DNA of 62,919 nucleotides from Deltaproteobacteria bacterium (GTDB lineage Bacteria > Desulfobacterota > Binatia > Binatales > Binataceae). A model generated the notes under the pieces. It saw only the letters and a list, made by a program, of their open reading frames with translations. It was not told where the DNA came from and did no database searches. Position 1 is the first letter of the stretch; each line of letters starts with the position of its first letter. The stretch lies in NCBI GenBank assembly GCA_021794015.1, contig JAJYRQ010000022.1, forward strand, positions 1 to 62,919. Reading direction: 5' to 3'. This document shows positions 53,851-62,889 of this stretch, one piece after another. The position numbers were made by a program, and so were the translations under genes.

Positions 53851-54507
53851 GTGAAATCGGTGGAGCGAGCAGTCAGACGGGCACAGGTGCTGCGCCACGC
53901 CAAGCGGATTTTCGCCCGCAACGGCTATCACAGGACCAACGTCGGGCAGATCGTGCGGCGTGCCCGGATCGCGCGCGGCACCTTTTACCTCTATTTCGAC
54001 AACAAGCGCGACCTGTTCGAGGAGTTGCTGGCACAGGCGCTGGGAGAGATCAGCGCTCGCATCCGCCGCCTGCGCATCGGCCCCGGCGAGCCCGACCCGG
54101 TCGAGCAATTGCGGGCCAACCTGCGCCGCGTGCTCGAGTTTGTCCTGCGCGAGCGCGACCTGACCGACATCGTGCTCAACCACTCGGTCGGATTCGACCC
54201 GGAGCTGGACGCCAGAGTCTCAGTCTTTTATCAACGCATTGCCCAGGACATCAAGCGCTCGCTCGACCTCGGCGTTGAAATGCATCTGGTGCGGCCCTGC
54301 GATACCGAGATCGCGGCCAATTGCATCCTGGGCGGCATCAAGGAGGTCGTCGCCTGGGCGGCCCGGCGGAAAAGACCGGCCATCGTGGCCCTGGCCGAGG
54401 AGATACTGGCGCTGGGCTTAACCGGCGTGGCGCGCCCCGCGCTGCTTGAGTCCGGCGCAAAGGCAAGAACCGCCGACGGCCGCCTCTCTGGCGAGGCGCG
54501 TTTGTGA
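53851..54507 (+). CDS. TetR family transcriptional regulator
   Basis: A 218-residue regulator: N-terminal TetR HTH (about 10-55, AKRIFARNGYHRTNVGQIV, then ARGTFYLYFDNKRDLFEEL) and an all-helical ligand domain. Start is GTG at 53851. It lies 87 bp upstream of the HAD-phosphatase gene on the same strand and probably controls the lipid operon; acyl-CoA or fatty acids would be natural ligands. The operator was not identified. Confidence 0.92.
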   Translation: MKSVERAVRRAQVLRHAKRIFARNGYHRTNVGQIVRRARIARGTFYLYFDNKRDLFEELLAQALGEISARIRRLRIGPGEPDPVEQLRANLRRVLEFVLRERDLTDIVLNHSVGFDPELDARVSVFYQRIAQDIKRSLDLGVEMHLVRPCDTEIAANCILGGIKEVVAWAARRKRPAIVALAEEILALGLTGVARPALLESGAKARTADGRLSGEARL

Positions 54508-54594
54508 TGGCCCGGCTAAGATGGGAAGGCCGCCGGGGCACTCCGCCTGGGCGCGGCAGCGCGGCGGCTCTTGCGCGCCGGCAACTGAACTGAC

Positions 54595-55371
54595 ATGTCA
54601 GTCCACACCTCGAAAGGCAGGCGGTTGGCGCGGGCTTTTTACGACCTGGACGGCACGCTGGTGGACATCAACTTGGTCCATGCCACGTTTTTCTTTGCCG
54701 TCAATCTCGGCGCCTGGCACAGCCGGGTGGCGTATGCCGCTCGGCTGCTGCTGAGGCTTCCGGCGCTTTTTTTCGCCGAGCGCGCCGACCGTCATCTGCT
54801 AAACGTCGAGCTTTACTCGCTGTACCGCGGCATCTCGCGCGACCGGCTGGCGGCGCTCGGCGAGGAGTACTGCGACCGGATGCTGGTGGCGCGACTCTAT
54901 CCCCAGGCGCGGGAAATTCTCGAGGGCAACCGGCGTGCCGGGCTTGAGCCGGTGCTGGTAAGCGGCTCTCCGGACTTCGTCGTCGAGGCTTTCGCGCGCC
55001 GCCTGGGCATCGCCGATTTCGCCGCCAACCGGCTGGTGTTTCGCGGCCAGCGCGCGACCGGCCGCGTGCACGAACCGCTGATGGCTGCCTCGGCCAAGGC
55101 GTCCTGGTGCGCCGAGTACGCCGCGCGGCGCAAAATCGATCTCGCCAACTGCTGGGCCTACGCCGATTCGTACTACGATCTTCCGTTCCTGGCCGCCGTG
55201 GGTCATCCCGTCGCAGTCAACCCCGACCGCCGGCTTGAGGCGGTTGCCCGGTCGCGCCAGTGGCCCGTCCTGCGCTTTGTGCGTGCGCCGGCGGCCAGGT
55301 CAAGCCTCTGGCCCCAGCGCGGGGCGGCGGACCCCGCGGGCCGCGCCAGCGCCTCGGGCAGGGAGGACTAA
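54595..55371 (+). CDS. HAD-IB family phosphatase (SerB/PGP-like)
   Basis: A 258-residue HAD phosphatase. Motif I is FYDLDGTLVD (nucleophile D17, second Asp D19), motif II VLVSGSP, motif IV AYADSYYDLPFL; the helical cap between motif I and II contains LLLRLPALFFAERADR. HAD-IB enzymes dephosphorylate serine-like or lipid-headgroup phosphates and are often beside PlsC acyltransferases. Here it heads the operon with the LarA-like and four-module lipid gene; dephosphorylation of a glycerolipid phosphate is a reasonable guess. Confidence 0.9.
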   Translation: MSVHTSKGRRLARAFYDLDGTLVDINLVHATFFFAVNLGAWHSRVAYAARLLLRLPALFFAERADRHLLNVELYSLYRGISRDRLAALGEEYCDRMLVARLYPQAREILEGNRRAGLEPVLVSGSPDFVVEAFARRLGIADFAANRLVFRGQRATGRVHEPLMAASAKASWCAEYAARRKIDLANCWAYADSYYDLPFLAAVGHPVAVNPDRRLEAVARSRQWPVLRFVRAPAARSSLWPQRGAADPAGRASASGRED

Positions 55372-55372
55372 G

Positions 55373-57013
55373 TTGGCGCGACCAGAGCGAAAAATCCGGG
55401 CCCTCAAGGCCGCCGAGTTGAAACATGAAGTCGGCGCGCGCCAGGAACTCGTGGTCACGCTGAACCGCCGCTCGGCGCCGCGCATAATCGCCTACGGCGA
55501 CGACTTCCTGGTGGAAAAGCTTCCCGTCGGCACCCGGGTTATCTATCCGCCGCCTCCGCTGGAGCCGCTGGCCGATCCCGACCGGGCGGTCCGTTACGCG
55601 CTCCTTCGGCCGGAAAACGCCGAGCCGCTGTTCGCCCAGCTTGACCCCAACCTGAAGGTCACGATCGCGGTGGACGATCTCAGCCTGCCGCTGCCGCCGA
55701 TGCGCCAGCCGGACATCCGCGAACGGCTGCTTAACGCGGTGCTTCAGACGCTGACCGACTACGGGGTGGATGACATTCACATCATCGTCGCCACTTCGCT
55801 GCACCGCCGCATGACCGGCGCGGAAATCCGCCGGATGGTGGGCCGGCGCGCCTGGGCGGACTTCTGGCCGGAGCGGCTATACAACTTCGACGCGGAAAAC
55901 CCCGCCGAGCTGGTCAAGCTCGGCAAGACCGACCACGGCGAGGAAGTCTGGCTGTCGCGCCGGGCGGCCGAGTCCGACCTGCTCATCTACCTCAACATCA
56001 ACCTGGTGCCGATGGACGGAGGCCACAAGTCGGTGGCCGTCGGTCTGGCCCCCTACCGCAGCCTGCGCCACCATCACAACCCGCAGACGCTTGCCGCCTG
56101 TCATTCCTACATGGACCCGGAGCATTCCGCGCTGCACGAGCGCGCGGCCCACATGGGCCGCTTCATCAATCAACGGCTCAACGTCTTCTCGATCGAGACC
56201 GCCATTAACAACCAGATGTACGGGCCGATGCTCGATTTCCTGCAGCGCAACGAAGACCGCTTCAGCGATTGGGACCGGATGCGGCTTAAGGGCTTTCGCT
56301 GGACGCTGGGCGCGATGTCCGAGGAGCTGCGCCGCGCCACGCTGCATCGCTACGCCGCGCCGTACGCAATGACCGGCGTCTGGGCGGGCGAGACCGAGGC
56401 GGTCCACCGCAAGGCGCTGGCGCGCGTCTTCCAGCAGTACGCCGTGCCGGTCAAGGGGCAGGCCGACGTTCTAATCGTCGGCGTGCCCTACATCTGCCCC
56501 TACAACGTCAATTCGGTGATGAACCCGGTGCTGGTGCAGTGCACCGGCCTGGGCTACCTCTTCAACATGTACCGGCACAAGCCGCTGGTGCGCGAGGGTG
56601 GTACGCTCATCGTTTGCCATCCGCTGCGCGACGAATTTCACCCCGAACACCATCCCAGCTACATCGAGTTTTTCCACCGTTGCCTGGCAGCGACGACCGA
56701 CGCGGTCGAGCTCGAGCGCCGCTTCGAGGCGGAGTTTGCGCGCAATCCGACTTACCTGCACATGTACCGCTACGGCCACGCCTACCACGGCGTACATCCC
56801 TTCTACATGTGGTACTGGGGGGAACCCGGGCGCCGGCATCTGGGGCGAATCATCGCCGCCGGATGTGAACAGCCCGAGGTTGCCGCCCGCCTGGGCTGGG
56901 AGGCCGCGGCCACGCTCGACGAGGCCCTGGCGATGGCGCTCGGCACGCTGGGCTCGTCGGCAAGCGTCACCTACCTGCATCTGCCGCCGCTGGTGATCGC
57001 CGATGTCGAGTGA
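55373..57013 (+). CDS. LarA/DUF2088-family (lactate racemase-like) protein
   Basis: A 546-residue protein. The N-terminal LarA domain has DDLSLPLPPM (101-110) and ATSLHRRMTGAEI with His144 (H108 of LarA). Around residue 215 the pincer-cofactor region reads DGGHKSVAVGL with Lys219 (K184) and His235 (H200), spaced 16 apart as in LarA. The other catalytic His (H174, ten residues before the Lys) has no equivalent: the segment is LNINLVPMDGGHK. TTG at 55373 follows GGGAGG and directly the HAD stop. A different reaction from lactate racemisation is likely. No larB, larC or larE is seen in the window. Confidence 0.85.
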   Translation: MARPERKIRALKAAELKHEVGARQELVVTLNRRSAPRIIAYGDDFLVEKLPVGTRVIYPPPPLEPLADPDRAVRYALLRPENAEPLFAQLDPNLKVTIAVDDLSLPLPPMRQPDIRERLLNAVLQTLTDYGVDDIHIIVATSLHRRMTGAEIRRMVGRRAWADFWPERLYNFDAENPAELVKLGKTDHGEEVWLSRRAAESDLLIYLNINLVPMDGGHKSVAVGLAPYRSLRHHHNPQTLAACHSYMDPEHSALHERAAHMGRFINQRLNVFSIETAINNQMYGPMLDFLQRNEDRFSDWDRMRLKGFRWTLGAMSEELRRATLHRYAAPYAMTGVWAGETEAVHRKALARVFQQYAVPVKGQADVLIVGVPYICPYNVNSVMNPVLVQCTGLGYLFNMYRHKPLVREGGTLIVCHPLRDEFHPEHHPSYIEFFHRCLAATTDAVELERRFEAEFARNPTYLHMYRYGHAYHGVHPFYMWYWGEPGRRHLGRIIAAGCEQPEVAARLGWEAAATLDEALAMALGTLGSSASVTYLHLPPLVIADVE

Positions 57014-60000
57014 ACGGCTGCAGCCGGCCGCCGCGCCGCACCTGCCGGCGCCGCTGCCCGAGCTTGCCACGGTGCTTCGCGGGCGGCACATTATGCTGAC
57101 CGGGGCGACCGGCTTTCTCGGCAAGGTCGTGCTCGGCATCCTGCTCAAATGGCATCCCGAAATCGGCCGGCTCTACCTGCTCATCAGGGGCGACCGGCGC
57201 TCCAGCCAGGGGCGGCTACGCCGTGAGGTGCTCGACTCGCCGGCGCTGGCGCCGCTGCGCGAGCAAATGGGCGCCGCCTTCGAGCGCTACGTGGAAGAGA
57301 AGCTCACCGTTCTCGGGGGCGACCTGACCGAGCGCGCTCTGGTCGGCGCCGACTGCGTGCAGCTCTTGCCCGCGCGGCTGGACGCCGTGATCAACTGCGC
57401 CGGGCTGGTCAACTTCGAGGCTTCACTGGAACGGGCGCTGGCAATCAACGCCCTCGGCGTGGCCAACGTGATCGAGTTTTGCCGCCGGCGCCAAGCCGCC
57501 CTGCTCCACGTCTCGACCTGCTACGTCGCCGGCCGAGCCGACGGCCATCGGTTCGAAGACGCGTTGCCGGTCAACTGGTGCCCGGCCGGGCAGCCAGGCT
57601 TCAGCGTCAAGCGCGAACTCGCGGCGGCGCTGGCGGCCATCGCCCACGTCGAAGCCGAGTCGCGCGATCCTGCGCGCCGCCACGAAGCCGAGCCGGCGTC
57701 TTTTGAGTCGTCCGACAGCCACGCCGCCGCGCATGTGGAACGGCTGCGCAAACGCTGGGTCGAACAGCGGCTCAAGGAGATCGGACGGCGCCGGGCGCTT
57801 ACCTGGGGATGGCCCAACACCTACAGCTACAGCAAGAGCCTCGGGGAGCAACTTGTCTTTATGGCGCGCCAGCAGGTGCGCGCCACCGTGGCGCGCCCCT
57901 CGATCATCGAGAGCGCGCTGGCCGAGCCGTTTCCCGGCTGGAACCAGGGGGCGAACACCAGCGCTCCGCTCACCTACCTGGCTGGCCGAGGCTACCGCTT
58001 GTACCCGGCCGAAAGCGAGTTGGTGCTGGACGTCTTGCCGGTCGATCTGGCGGCGCACGCGATGGTGCCGGTTTTGTGCGCGCTGCTGCTGGGGGTTTAC
58101 GCCCCGGTCTACCAGCTCTGCACCTCCGATTGCAATCCGCTGCGGATGCGCCGGCTGGTTGAGCTTACCGCGTTGGCCTACCGGCAGGCGCCCGGGGCCG
58201 GCGCGGGCGCCGGGGCGCGGCTGGTGGCGCGCCACCTCGAGCCGGTCATCGCCTCGCAGCCGGCCTACGAGCTGGCAACCTCAACGCTCCCGGCGCTGCT
58301 GGAGGCGGCGGTCGGTCCGGCGCAGACGCTGCTCGACCGCCACGCGCATTTTCATCGCCCGGCGCTCGAGCGGCTCAGCCGGTTCGCCGACAACACCCGG
58401 TTCGCGGCCTCGCTGGTTGAAATTTACCGGCCTTACATCCAGGAGCTGCGCTACACTTTTCACGGGCGCAACATCCGCGCGCTTTACGCCGCGCTTCGCC
58501 CGCAGGACGCCGAGCGCCATCCGTTTCGGCCCGAGGCGATCGACTGGTCCGACTACTGGCCCAAGGTCCACATCGCCGGGCTGCGCCGCCATGTCTTCGG
58601 CCAGCTTGACCTGCAGCGCCGGCTAAGGCCGAGCGCTGCGGTGCGTCCCCGCACGCTGGTCGAGTTGCTGGAGAAAAGCGCCGAGCGCTACGGCGCCAGG
58701 CCCGCGCTGGTGTGGCAGCCGCGGCCCGCCGAGCGCGCGGCGCTCAGTTACCGGGAGCTGCGTGACGCTGCCCGGCGCGGCGCCCTTTTGCTGGGCGCCC
58801 GGGGCGTCAGGCCGCGCGAGCGGGTTGTGTTGGTCGCCGAGAATTCTCCCTGGTGGGCGGTTGCCTACTTCGCGGCGCTGCAGGCGGGAGCCGTGGCGGT
58901 TCCGCTGGACCATCTTATCTCGCCTGAGGAATTCGCCGCGGTTGTGCGAATCGCCGAGCCAAAGGCCGTGCTGCTTTCCGGCGCGGCGCGCCGGCGGCTG
59001 GGCAGCGTGCTCGCCTCGGCCGCCGCCGGCGCGGTGCAGCTTGAGCTGGATGACCTGAAGCGCCCTTTTGTCGTGCGCGGCAAGAGCGTTTTGCCGGCGG
59101 TGGCGGCCGAGCGGTCGGCCCCGGCCTCCATCGTCTTCACCTCGGGCACCACCGCCGCCGCCAAGGGTGTGACGCTTAGCCACGGCAACTTTGCGGCCGA
59201 GGTCGTGATGCTCAGCCGGGTCTTCAGCCTTGGCCCGGAGGATGCGCTGCTCTCGGTGCTGCCGCTCCATCACACGCTCGAGTTCACCTGCGGGCTGCTG
59301 GTGCCGCTGGCCCATGGGGCAACGGTCTTCTACCCCGGCGCCCTGGAGGCCAGGAACCTGGGACGCGCGCTCGCCGACATCAAGCCCACCGCGTTAATCG
59401 GCGTGCCGGCGCTATGGGAAGCGGTGCAGCGGCGGATCGTTGAACAAGCCGAAGGCTCGGGAGCGCTTTCCCAGGCGCTGTTCGACGAGCTGCGCAGCCT
59501 TAATTACCGTCTTTACCAGCACGCCGGCTGGAACCTTGGCCGCCTGCTCTTCCGGCGCATCCACCAGGCCCTGGGCGGACGTCTGCGGCTCGCGATCAGC
59601 GGCGGCGCGCCGCTGGCGTCGTCGGTGGCCCGCTTTTTCAACGAGATCGGACTTCCCCTCTACGAAGGCTACGGACTGACCGAAGCCGGCCCCGTGCTCA
59701 CCGTTGCGCGCCCGGACGAGCCGCTGATCCCTGGCTCGGTCGGCCAGCCGCTTGCCGGGGTCGAGATTAAGCTGCTCGAACCGGACCCGAACGGCGTTGG
59801 CGAGATCGCCGCCCGCGGACCCAACATCATGGCGGGCTACTACCGCAACCAAGCGGCGACCGAGGAAGTGCTGCGCGAGGGCTGGCTCCATACCGGCGAC
59901 CTCGGCCGGCTCGACGACGACGGCCGGCTCTATATCGTCGGCCGGGCCAAGGAGGTGATCGTCGATTCCGGCGGCCACAACATCTACATCGATCAAATCG

Positions 60001-61409
60001 AAGAAGCCTACGGCCGCTCCCCATATATCAAGGAGATGGCGGTGGCGGGGCTCAAGGTTGGCGACCGCGAGCAGGCCGCCGCCCTGGTGGTGCCAAGCTA
60101 TAGCAGGGGCGAGAGCCGGCGCGCGGTGGAGGCGCGCGTGCTGGCGCACTTCGCCAAGGTGGACCAGAGCCTCACGCCCTACAAGCGAATCCGCATCGTC
60201 CGCTTCACCGACGAGTCGCTGCCGCGCACCCGCACCCGCAAGATCGTGCGGCCCGAGGTCGCCCGGCGCCTTGCGCAAATGCTGCGCGCCGGCGCCCCGG
60301 CCGGCGGCCCGGGCGCGTCGGAGGTTGAGCCGTGGCTGGCCGACGCCTTGAAGCAACTCTCCAACGCGGCGGCACCGATTAACGGCCCAACCCGTCTTGT
60401 TGAAGACCTGGGACTGGATTCCCTGGCGCTGGCCGAGCTGGCCGAGCTCCTGGCCGGCCACACCAGCAGCGAATTCGACCCGGCAAGCCTGGTCAATCTT
60501 TCCACGGTGGAGGAGTTGCAGGCGTTCATCAATCACACCCACGCGCCGGCGCGGCTGCCGTCTTACCAGCGTTTCGCCGAGTCCTACACCCCGATGCTGG
60601 CACGGCCCGTGCGCCAGGCCGGAGAAGCAGCGCTTAGAGGCGTGCGGCGCCTGGTGCTCGAGTCGTGGCTTAGGCCGCGGGTCCTGGGGCGCGGCAACAT
60701 CCCGTTCAACCGCAACGTTCTGGTGGTGGCCAACCACGCAAGCCATCTTGATTTCGCCCTTGTCGAACAGGCGCTCTATCCCATGCGGCCGCTCGTCCTG
60801 GCCGCGCGCGACTACTTTTTCAGCACGCCGGCGCGGCGTTTTTTCGCGTTGAACTTCACCCGGCTCGTGCCGCTCGACCGCGAGCGGGCGCACCTGGAAT
60901 CCCTGGATGCGGCGCTCGCTGAGCTTCGCGCCGGCCAGAGCGTGCTGATGTTTGCCGAGGGCACCCGTTCGCCCGACGGCGCGATTCACCCCTTCAAGAG
61001 CGGGGCAGGCTACCTGGCTCTGCGCGGCGGATGTGATGTGCTGCCGGTGCGGCTGATCGGCACCTTCGAGGCGCTCGGCAAGGGCCGCCTGATCCCGCGC
61101 CGCCATCCGGTGGAAGTACGCATCGGCCGGATGCTTTCCAGCGTCGAACTGGCCGCCGCGGCCGAAAGCGCTGGCCGCGGCGCCTACCGCAAAGTCAGCG
61201 AGCTCTTGCGCGCGGCGGTCGTCGCGCTCGGCGAACCCGCTCGTTCGGGCGCGCCACGGCCCGCCAAGGCGACTCACCGCGTCCCGGCGGCGAGTGCCGC
61301 GCTCGCGCCGCCGGCGCAGCCGCTCCCCGAAGGGCGCCCCCGCGGCCGCCGTCAAGGCGGCGCGCTGCGCCGGGCCGCAGCCGCCTCGGTTGTGCGCCGC
61401 GATGGCTGA
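57003..61409 (+). CDS. Four-module lipid enzyme: fatty-acyl reductase / AMP-ligase / ACP / PlsC acyltransferase (ElbD-like)
   Basis: A 1468-residue cytosolic megaenzyme. Module 1 (about 25-400) is a male-sterility-type NAD(P)-dependent acyl reductase: TGATGFLG (33-40) and catalytic YSYSK (Y274, K278). Module 2 (about 550-1090) is an adenylate-forming ligase: FTSGTTAAAKGVT (712-724), YGLTEAGPVLT, GDLGRLDDDGRLYIVGRAKE. Module 3 is an acyl carrier protein with Ser1140 in GLDSL. Module 4 (about 1215-1400) is PlsC: NHASHLD (1244-1250) and FAEGTRSPDG (from 1317). The tail is low-complexity. It overlaps the LarA-like stop by 11 bp. The organisation resembles the ether-lipid enzyme ElbD of myxobacteria as I recall it; the final product is not certain. 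Confidence 0.9.
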   Translation: MSSERLQPAAAPHLPAPLPELATVLRGRHIMLTGATGFLGKVVLGILLKWHPEIGRLYLLIRGDRRSSQGRLRREVLDSPALAPLREQMGAAFERYVEEKLTVLGGDLTERALVGADCVQLLPARLDAVINCAGLVNFEASLERALAINALGVANVIEFCRRRQAALLHVSTCYVAGRADGHRFEDALPVNWCPAGQPGFSVKRELAAALAAIAHVEAESRDPARRHEAEPASFESSDSHAAAHVERLRKRWVEQRLKEIGRRRALTWGWPNTYSYSKSLGEQLVFMARQQVRATVARPSIIESALAEPFPGWNQGANTSAPLTYLAGRGYRLYPAESELVLDVLPVDLAAHAMVPVLCALLLGVYAPVYQLCTSDCNPLRMRRLVELTALAYRQAPGAGAGAGARLVARHLEPVIASQPAYELATSTLPALLEAAVGPAQTLLDRHAHFHRPALERLSRFADNTRFAASLVEIYRPYIQELRYTFHGRNIRALYAALRPQDAERHPFRPEAIDWSDYWPKVHIAGLRRHVFGQLDLQRRLRPSAAVRPRTLVELLEKSAERYGARPALVWQPRPAERAALSYRELRDAARRGALLLGARGVRPRERVVLVAENSPWWAVAYFAALQAGAVAVPLDHLISPEEFAAVVRIAEPKAVLLSGAARRRLGSVLASAAAGAVQLELDDLKRPFVVRGKSVLPAVAAERSAPASIVFTSGTTAAAKGVTLSHGNFAAEVVMLSRVFSLGPEDALLSVLPLHHTLEFTCGLLVPLAHGATVFYPGALEARNLGRALADIKPTALIGVPALWEAVQRRIVEQAEGSGALSQALFDELRSLNYRLYQHAGWNLGRLLFRRIHQALGGRLRLAISGGAPLASSVARFFNEIGLPLYEGYGLTEAGPVLTVARPDEPLIPGSVGQPLAGVEIKLLEPDPNGVGEIAARGPNIMAGYYRNQAATEEVLREGWLHTGDLGRLDDDGRLYIVGRAKEVIVDSGGHNIYIDQIEEAYGRSPYIKEMAVAGLKVGDREQAAALVVPSYSRGESRRAVEARVLAHFAKVDQSLTPYKRIRIVRFTDESLPRTRTRKIVRPEVARRLAQMLRAGAPAGGPGASEVEPWLADALKQLSNAAAPINGPTRLVEDLGLDSLALAELAELLAGHTSSEFDPASLVNLSTVEELQAFINHTHAPARLPSYQRFAESYTPMLARPVRQAGEAALRGVRRLVLESWLRPRVLGRGNIPFNRNVLVVANHASHLDFALVEQALYPMRPLVLAARDYFFSTPARRFFALNFTRLVPLDRERAHLESLDAALAELRAGQSVLMFAEGTRSPDGAIHPFKSGAGYLALRGGCDVLPVRLIGTFEALGKGRLIPRRHPVEVRIGRMLSSVELAAAAESAGRGAYRKVSELLRAAVVALGEPARSGAPRPAKATHRVPAASAALAPPAQPLPEGRPRGRRQGGALRRAAAASVVRRDG

Positions 61410-62388
61410 CAACAGCCGCGCCTTTCCGTATCGCCGGCTAATTGCGGCTGAGCCTAACGGCGCGTGCCGCAAACGCACCGCGGTGGCCGCCGTCCTGCTC
61501 GCGGCCATACTTTTTGCACCGGCCGGCGCGCGCGGATGGGATGCCCGCACCCATCGGGTGATCGCGCGCCTGGCGATCGACGGGCTTTCGCCTTCGCCGC
61601 TCAGCGACTTCTTCCGCACCAACAGCCGAAGCCTGCAAGGCGACGCGGTCAAGCCCGACACGGTGCTCAAGCGCCGCTACGGACAGACCGAGCGGCGCCG
61701 CCACTATATCGACCTCGAGTACTTCGGGCCGCATCCGTTCTCGGCGCTCGATCCGAGCAAGACCGTGATGGAGGGGCGCTACGGAGCGGCCTTGCTGAAG
61801 CGCTCCGGAACACTGCCTTGGACCATCGAACGAGTCGCGCGCCAGCTCAGAGAAGCCTGGCAGGCCGACCAATGCGCGCGCGTGGTGCTGCTGGCCGGCT
61901 ACCTGGCGCATTACATCGGCGACGCCAGCCAGCCGCTTCATACCACGATCCACTACGACGGCTACTTCGCAGACCGGGGAATGCACAGCCGGCTGGAGCG
62001 GGCAGCCGATCTGGACGCGCGCGAACTGTTCAACCGCGCGCGTCCGCAAGTGAGCGTTGCAGCGATCGAGTCGGTCTGGTCGGCCGTCATCCCCGAGTTG
62101 CGCCGGGCGCACGCCCTGGTGGGCGAGGTCGTCAGCGCCGACCGTGCGGCCAGAAACCAGGCCCCAGCCGGCAGCCCGTCCTTCGAGCGGACCCTCATCG
62201 CCGAAGAGGGCGCGCTGTTCACCCGGCAGGTCGCCGATGCCGCCTCGGTGCTCGCCTCCGCCTGGCAGCTTGAGTGGCAGCGCGCCGGCCAGCCGGTCTG
62301 CACCGAGCGCGTGCCCTCAGACCAGAACAACAATGGCCGAAGGTACCGCCGCCGCTACTACCTGCCCAACCCGCTGCGCTGGTGGTAA
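61402..62388 (+). CDS. Secreted zinc-dependent phospholipase C / S1-P1 nuclease-like protein
   Basis: A 328-residue exported protein. The signal peptide (AVLLAAILFAPAGARG) would leave Trp46 (WDARTHRVIAR) at the mature N-terminus, the N-terminal zinc-ligand arrangement of this fold. Further ligands: H51, H101 with D104 in HYIDLEYF, and the core HYIGDASQPLH (H170, D174, H180). ATG at 61402 overlaps the stop of the preceding gene. The tail NNNGRRYRRRYYLPNPLRWW is unusual. It is either phospholipase C or nuclease; the operon favours a lipid role. Confidence 0.85.
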   Translation: MADNSRAFPYRRLIAAEPNGACRKRTAVAAVLLAAILFAPAGARGWDARTHRVIARLAIDGLSPSPLSDFFRTNSRSLQGDAVKPDTVLKRRYGQTERRRHYIDLEYFGPHPFSALDPSKTVMEGRYGAALLKRSGTLPWTIERVARQLREAWQADQCARVVLLAGYLAHYIGDASQPLHTTIHYDGYFADRGMHSRLERAADLDARELFNRARPQVSVAAIESVWSAVIPELRRAHALVGEVVSADRAARNQAPAGSPSFERTLIAEEGALFTRQVADAASVLASAWQLEWQRAGQPVCTERVPSDQNNNGRRYRRRYYLPNPLRWW

Positions 62389-62815
62389 CCCGCGCCCCCG
62401 CCTGCCGTCGTCTGGTCGGCGCAACCGCTATCCACACGGGAAGCTGCGATTTCTCGCCGCGCCTCGTCCCCGACTCGCCTGCCACGGCGCCGCGGCAAGG
62501 ACGCGTGCGCGCATAGTGGCATTGCGCTCCCTTTGGCCGGGTAGACGGCTGTGCGGCGAGCACCTGCCCTGCGCTCAGCATCGCGCCTCCCAGTCCTGTC
62601 ATTACCGCGCGCGATGCCTGGCGCGCGCGAGGAATCCCCAGGCCGCTGCGCCCAGACCGGAGCGCGCGGAGAGCCGCGTAGCGCCGGCCGAGGATGCAGC
62701 CACACAGCATCACCGCCCTCACCCCTTCGACTCCGCTTGCGCTCCGCTCAGGACGGTCCCCTCCCCCCTCTCCTCGATCCTCTCCCCCGCCGGGGGAGAG
62801 GAATCAGGGGTACGA
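62389..62815. other. Repeat-bearing intergenic region
   Basis: No gene is credible. It contains the repeat resembling 27703-27761 (62517-62578), a CCGCTCAGGACGG-type motif also found at the left end (62719-62757), and the perfect palindrome CCTCTCCCCCG-C-CGGGGGAGAGG at 62779-62801. Confidence 0.5.
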
Positions 62816-62889
62816 ACCGGCAGGATAGGTAACAGAAAATACCGGCAGGATAGGTAACAGATTCAATGCCATGGCAGGAGGTGGCGGGT
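62816..62889. mobile_element. Left end of an IS481-like insertion sequence with tandem repeats
   Basis: ACCGGCAGGATAGGTAACAG occurs at 62816-62835 and 62841-62860 (period 25 bp), then ATGCCATGGCAGGAGGT occurs at 62866-62882 and again at 62890-62906 (period 24 bp). These precede the transposase start and look like terminal or promoter-proximal repeats of the element. The element continues beyond the window. Confidence 0.6.

Noticed and set aside
54595..55371. HAD gene as otsB (trehalose-phosphatase) partner of otsA
   Set aside because: Its cap and motif pattern are HAD-IB (SerB-like), not the HAD-IIB type of OtsB, and it is 41 kb away.
57003..61409. Polyketide or non-ribosomal peptide synthase
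   Set aside because: No ketosynthase, acyltransferase (malonyl) or condensation domain is seen; the single ACP is flanked by a ligase and a PlsC domain.
59412..61670. 752-codon open frame on the minus strand
   Set aside because: It lies antisense to the ligase, ACP and PlsC modules whose motifs are unambiguous; its product is Arg/Gly/Ala-rich with no family motif, the usual result of high GC.
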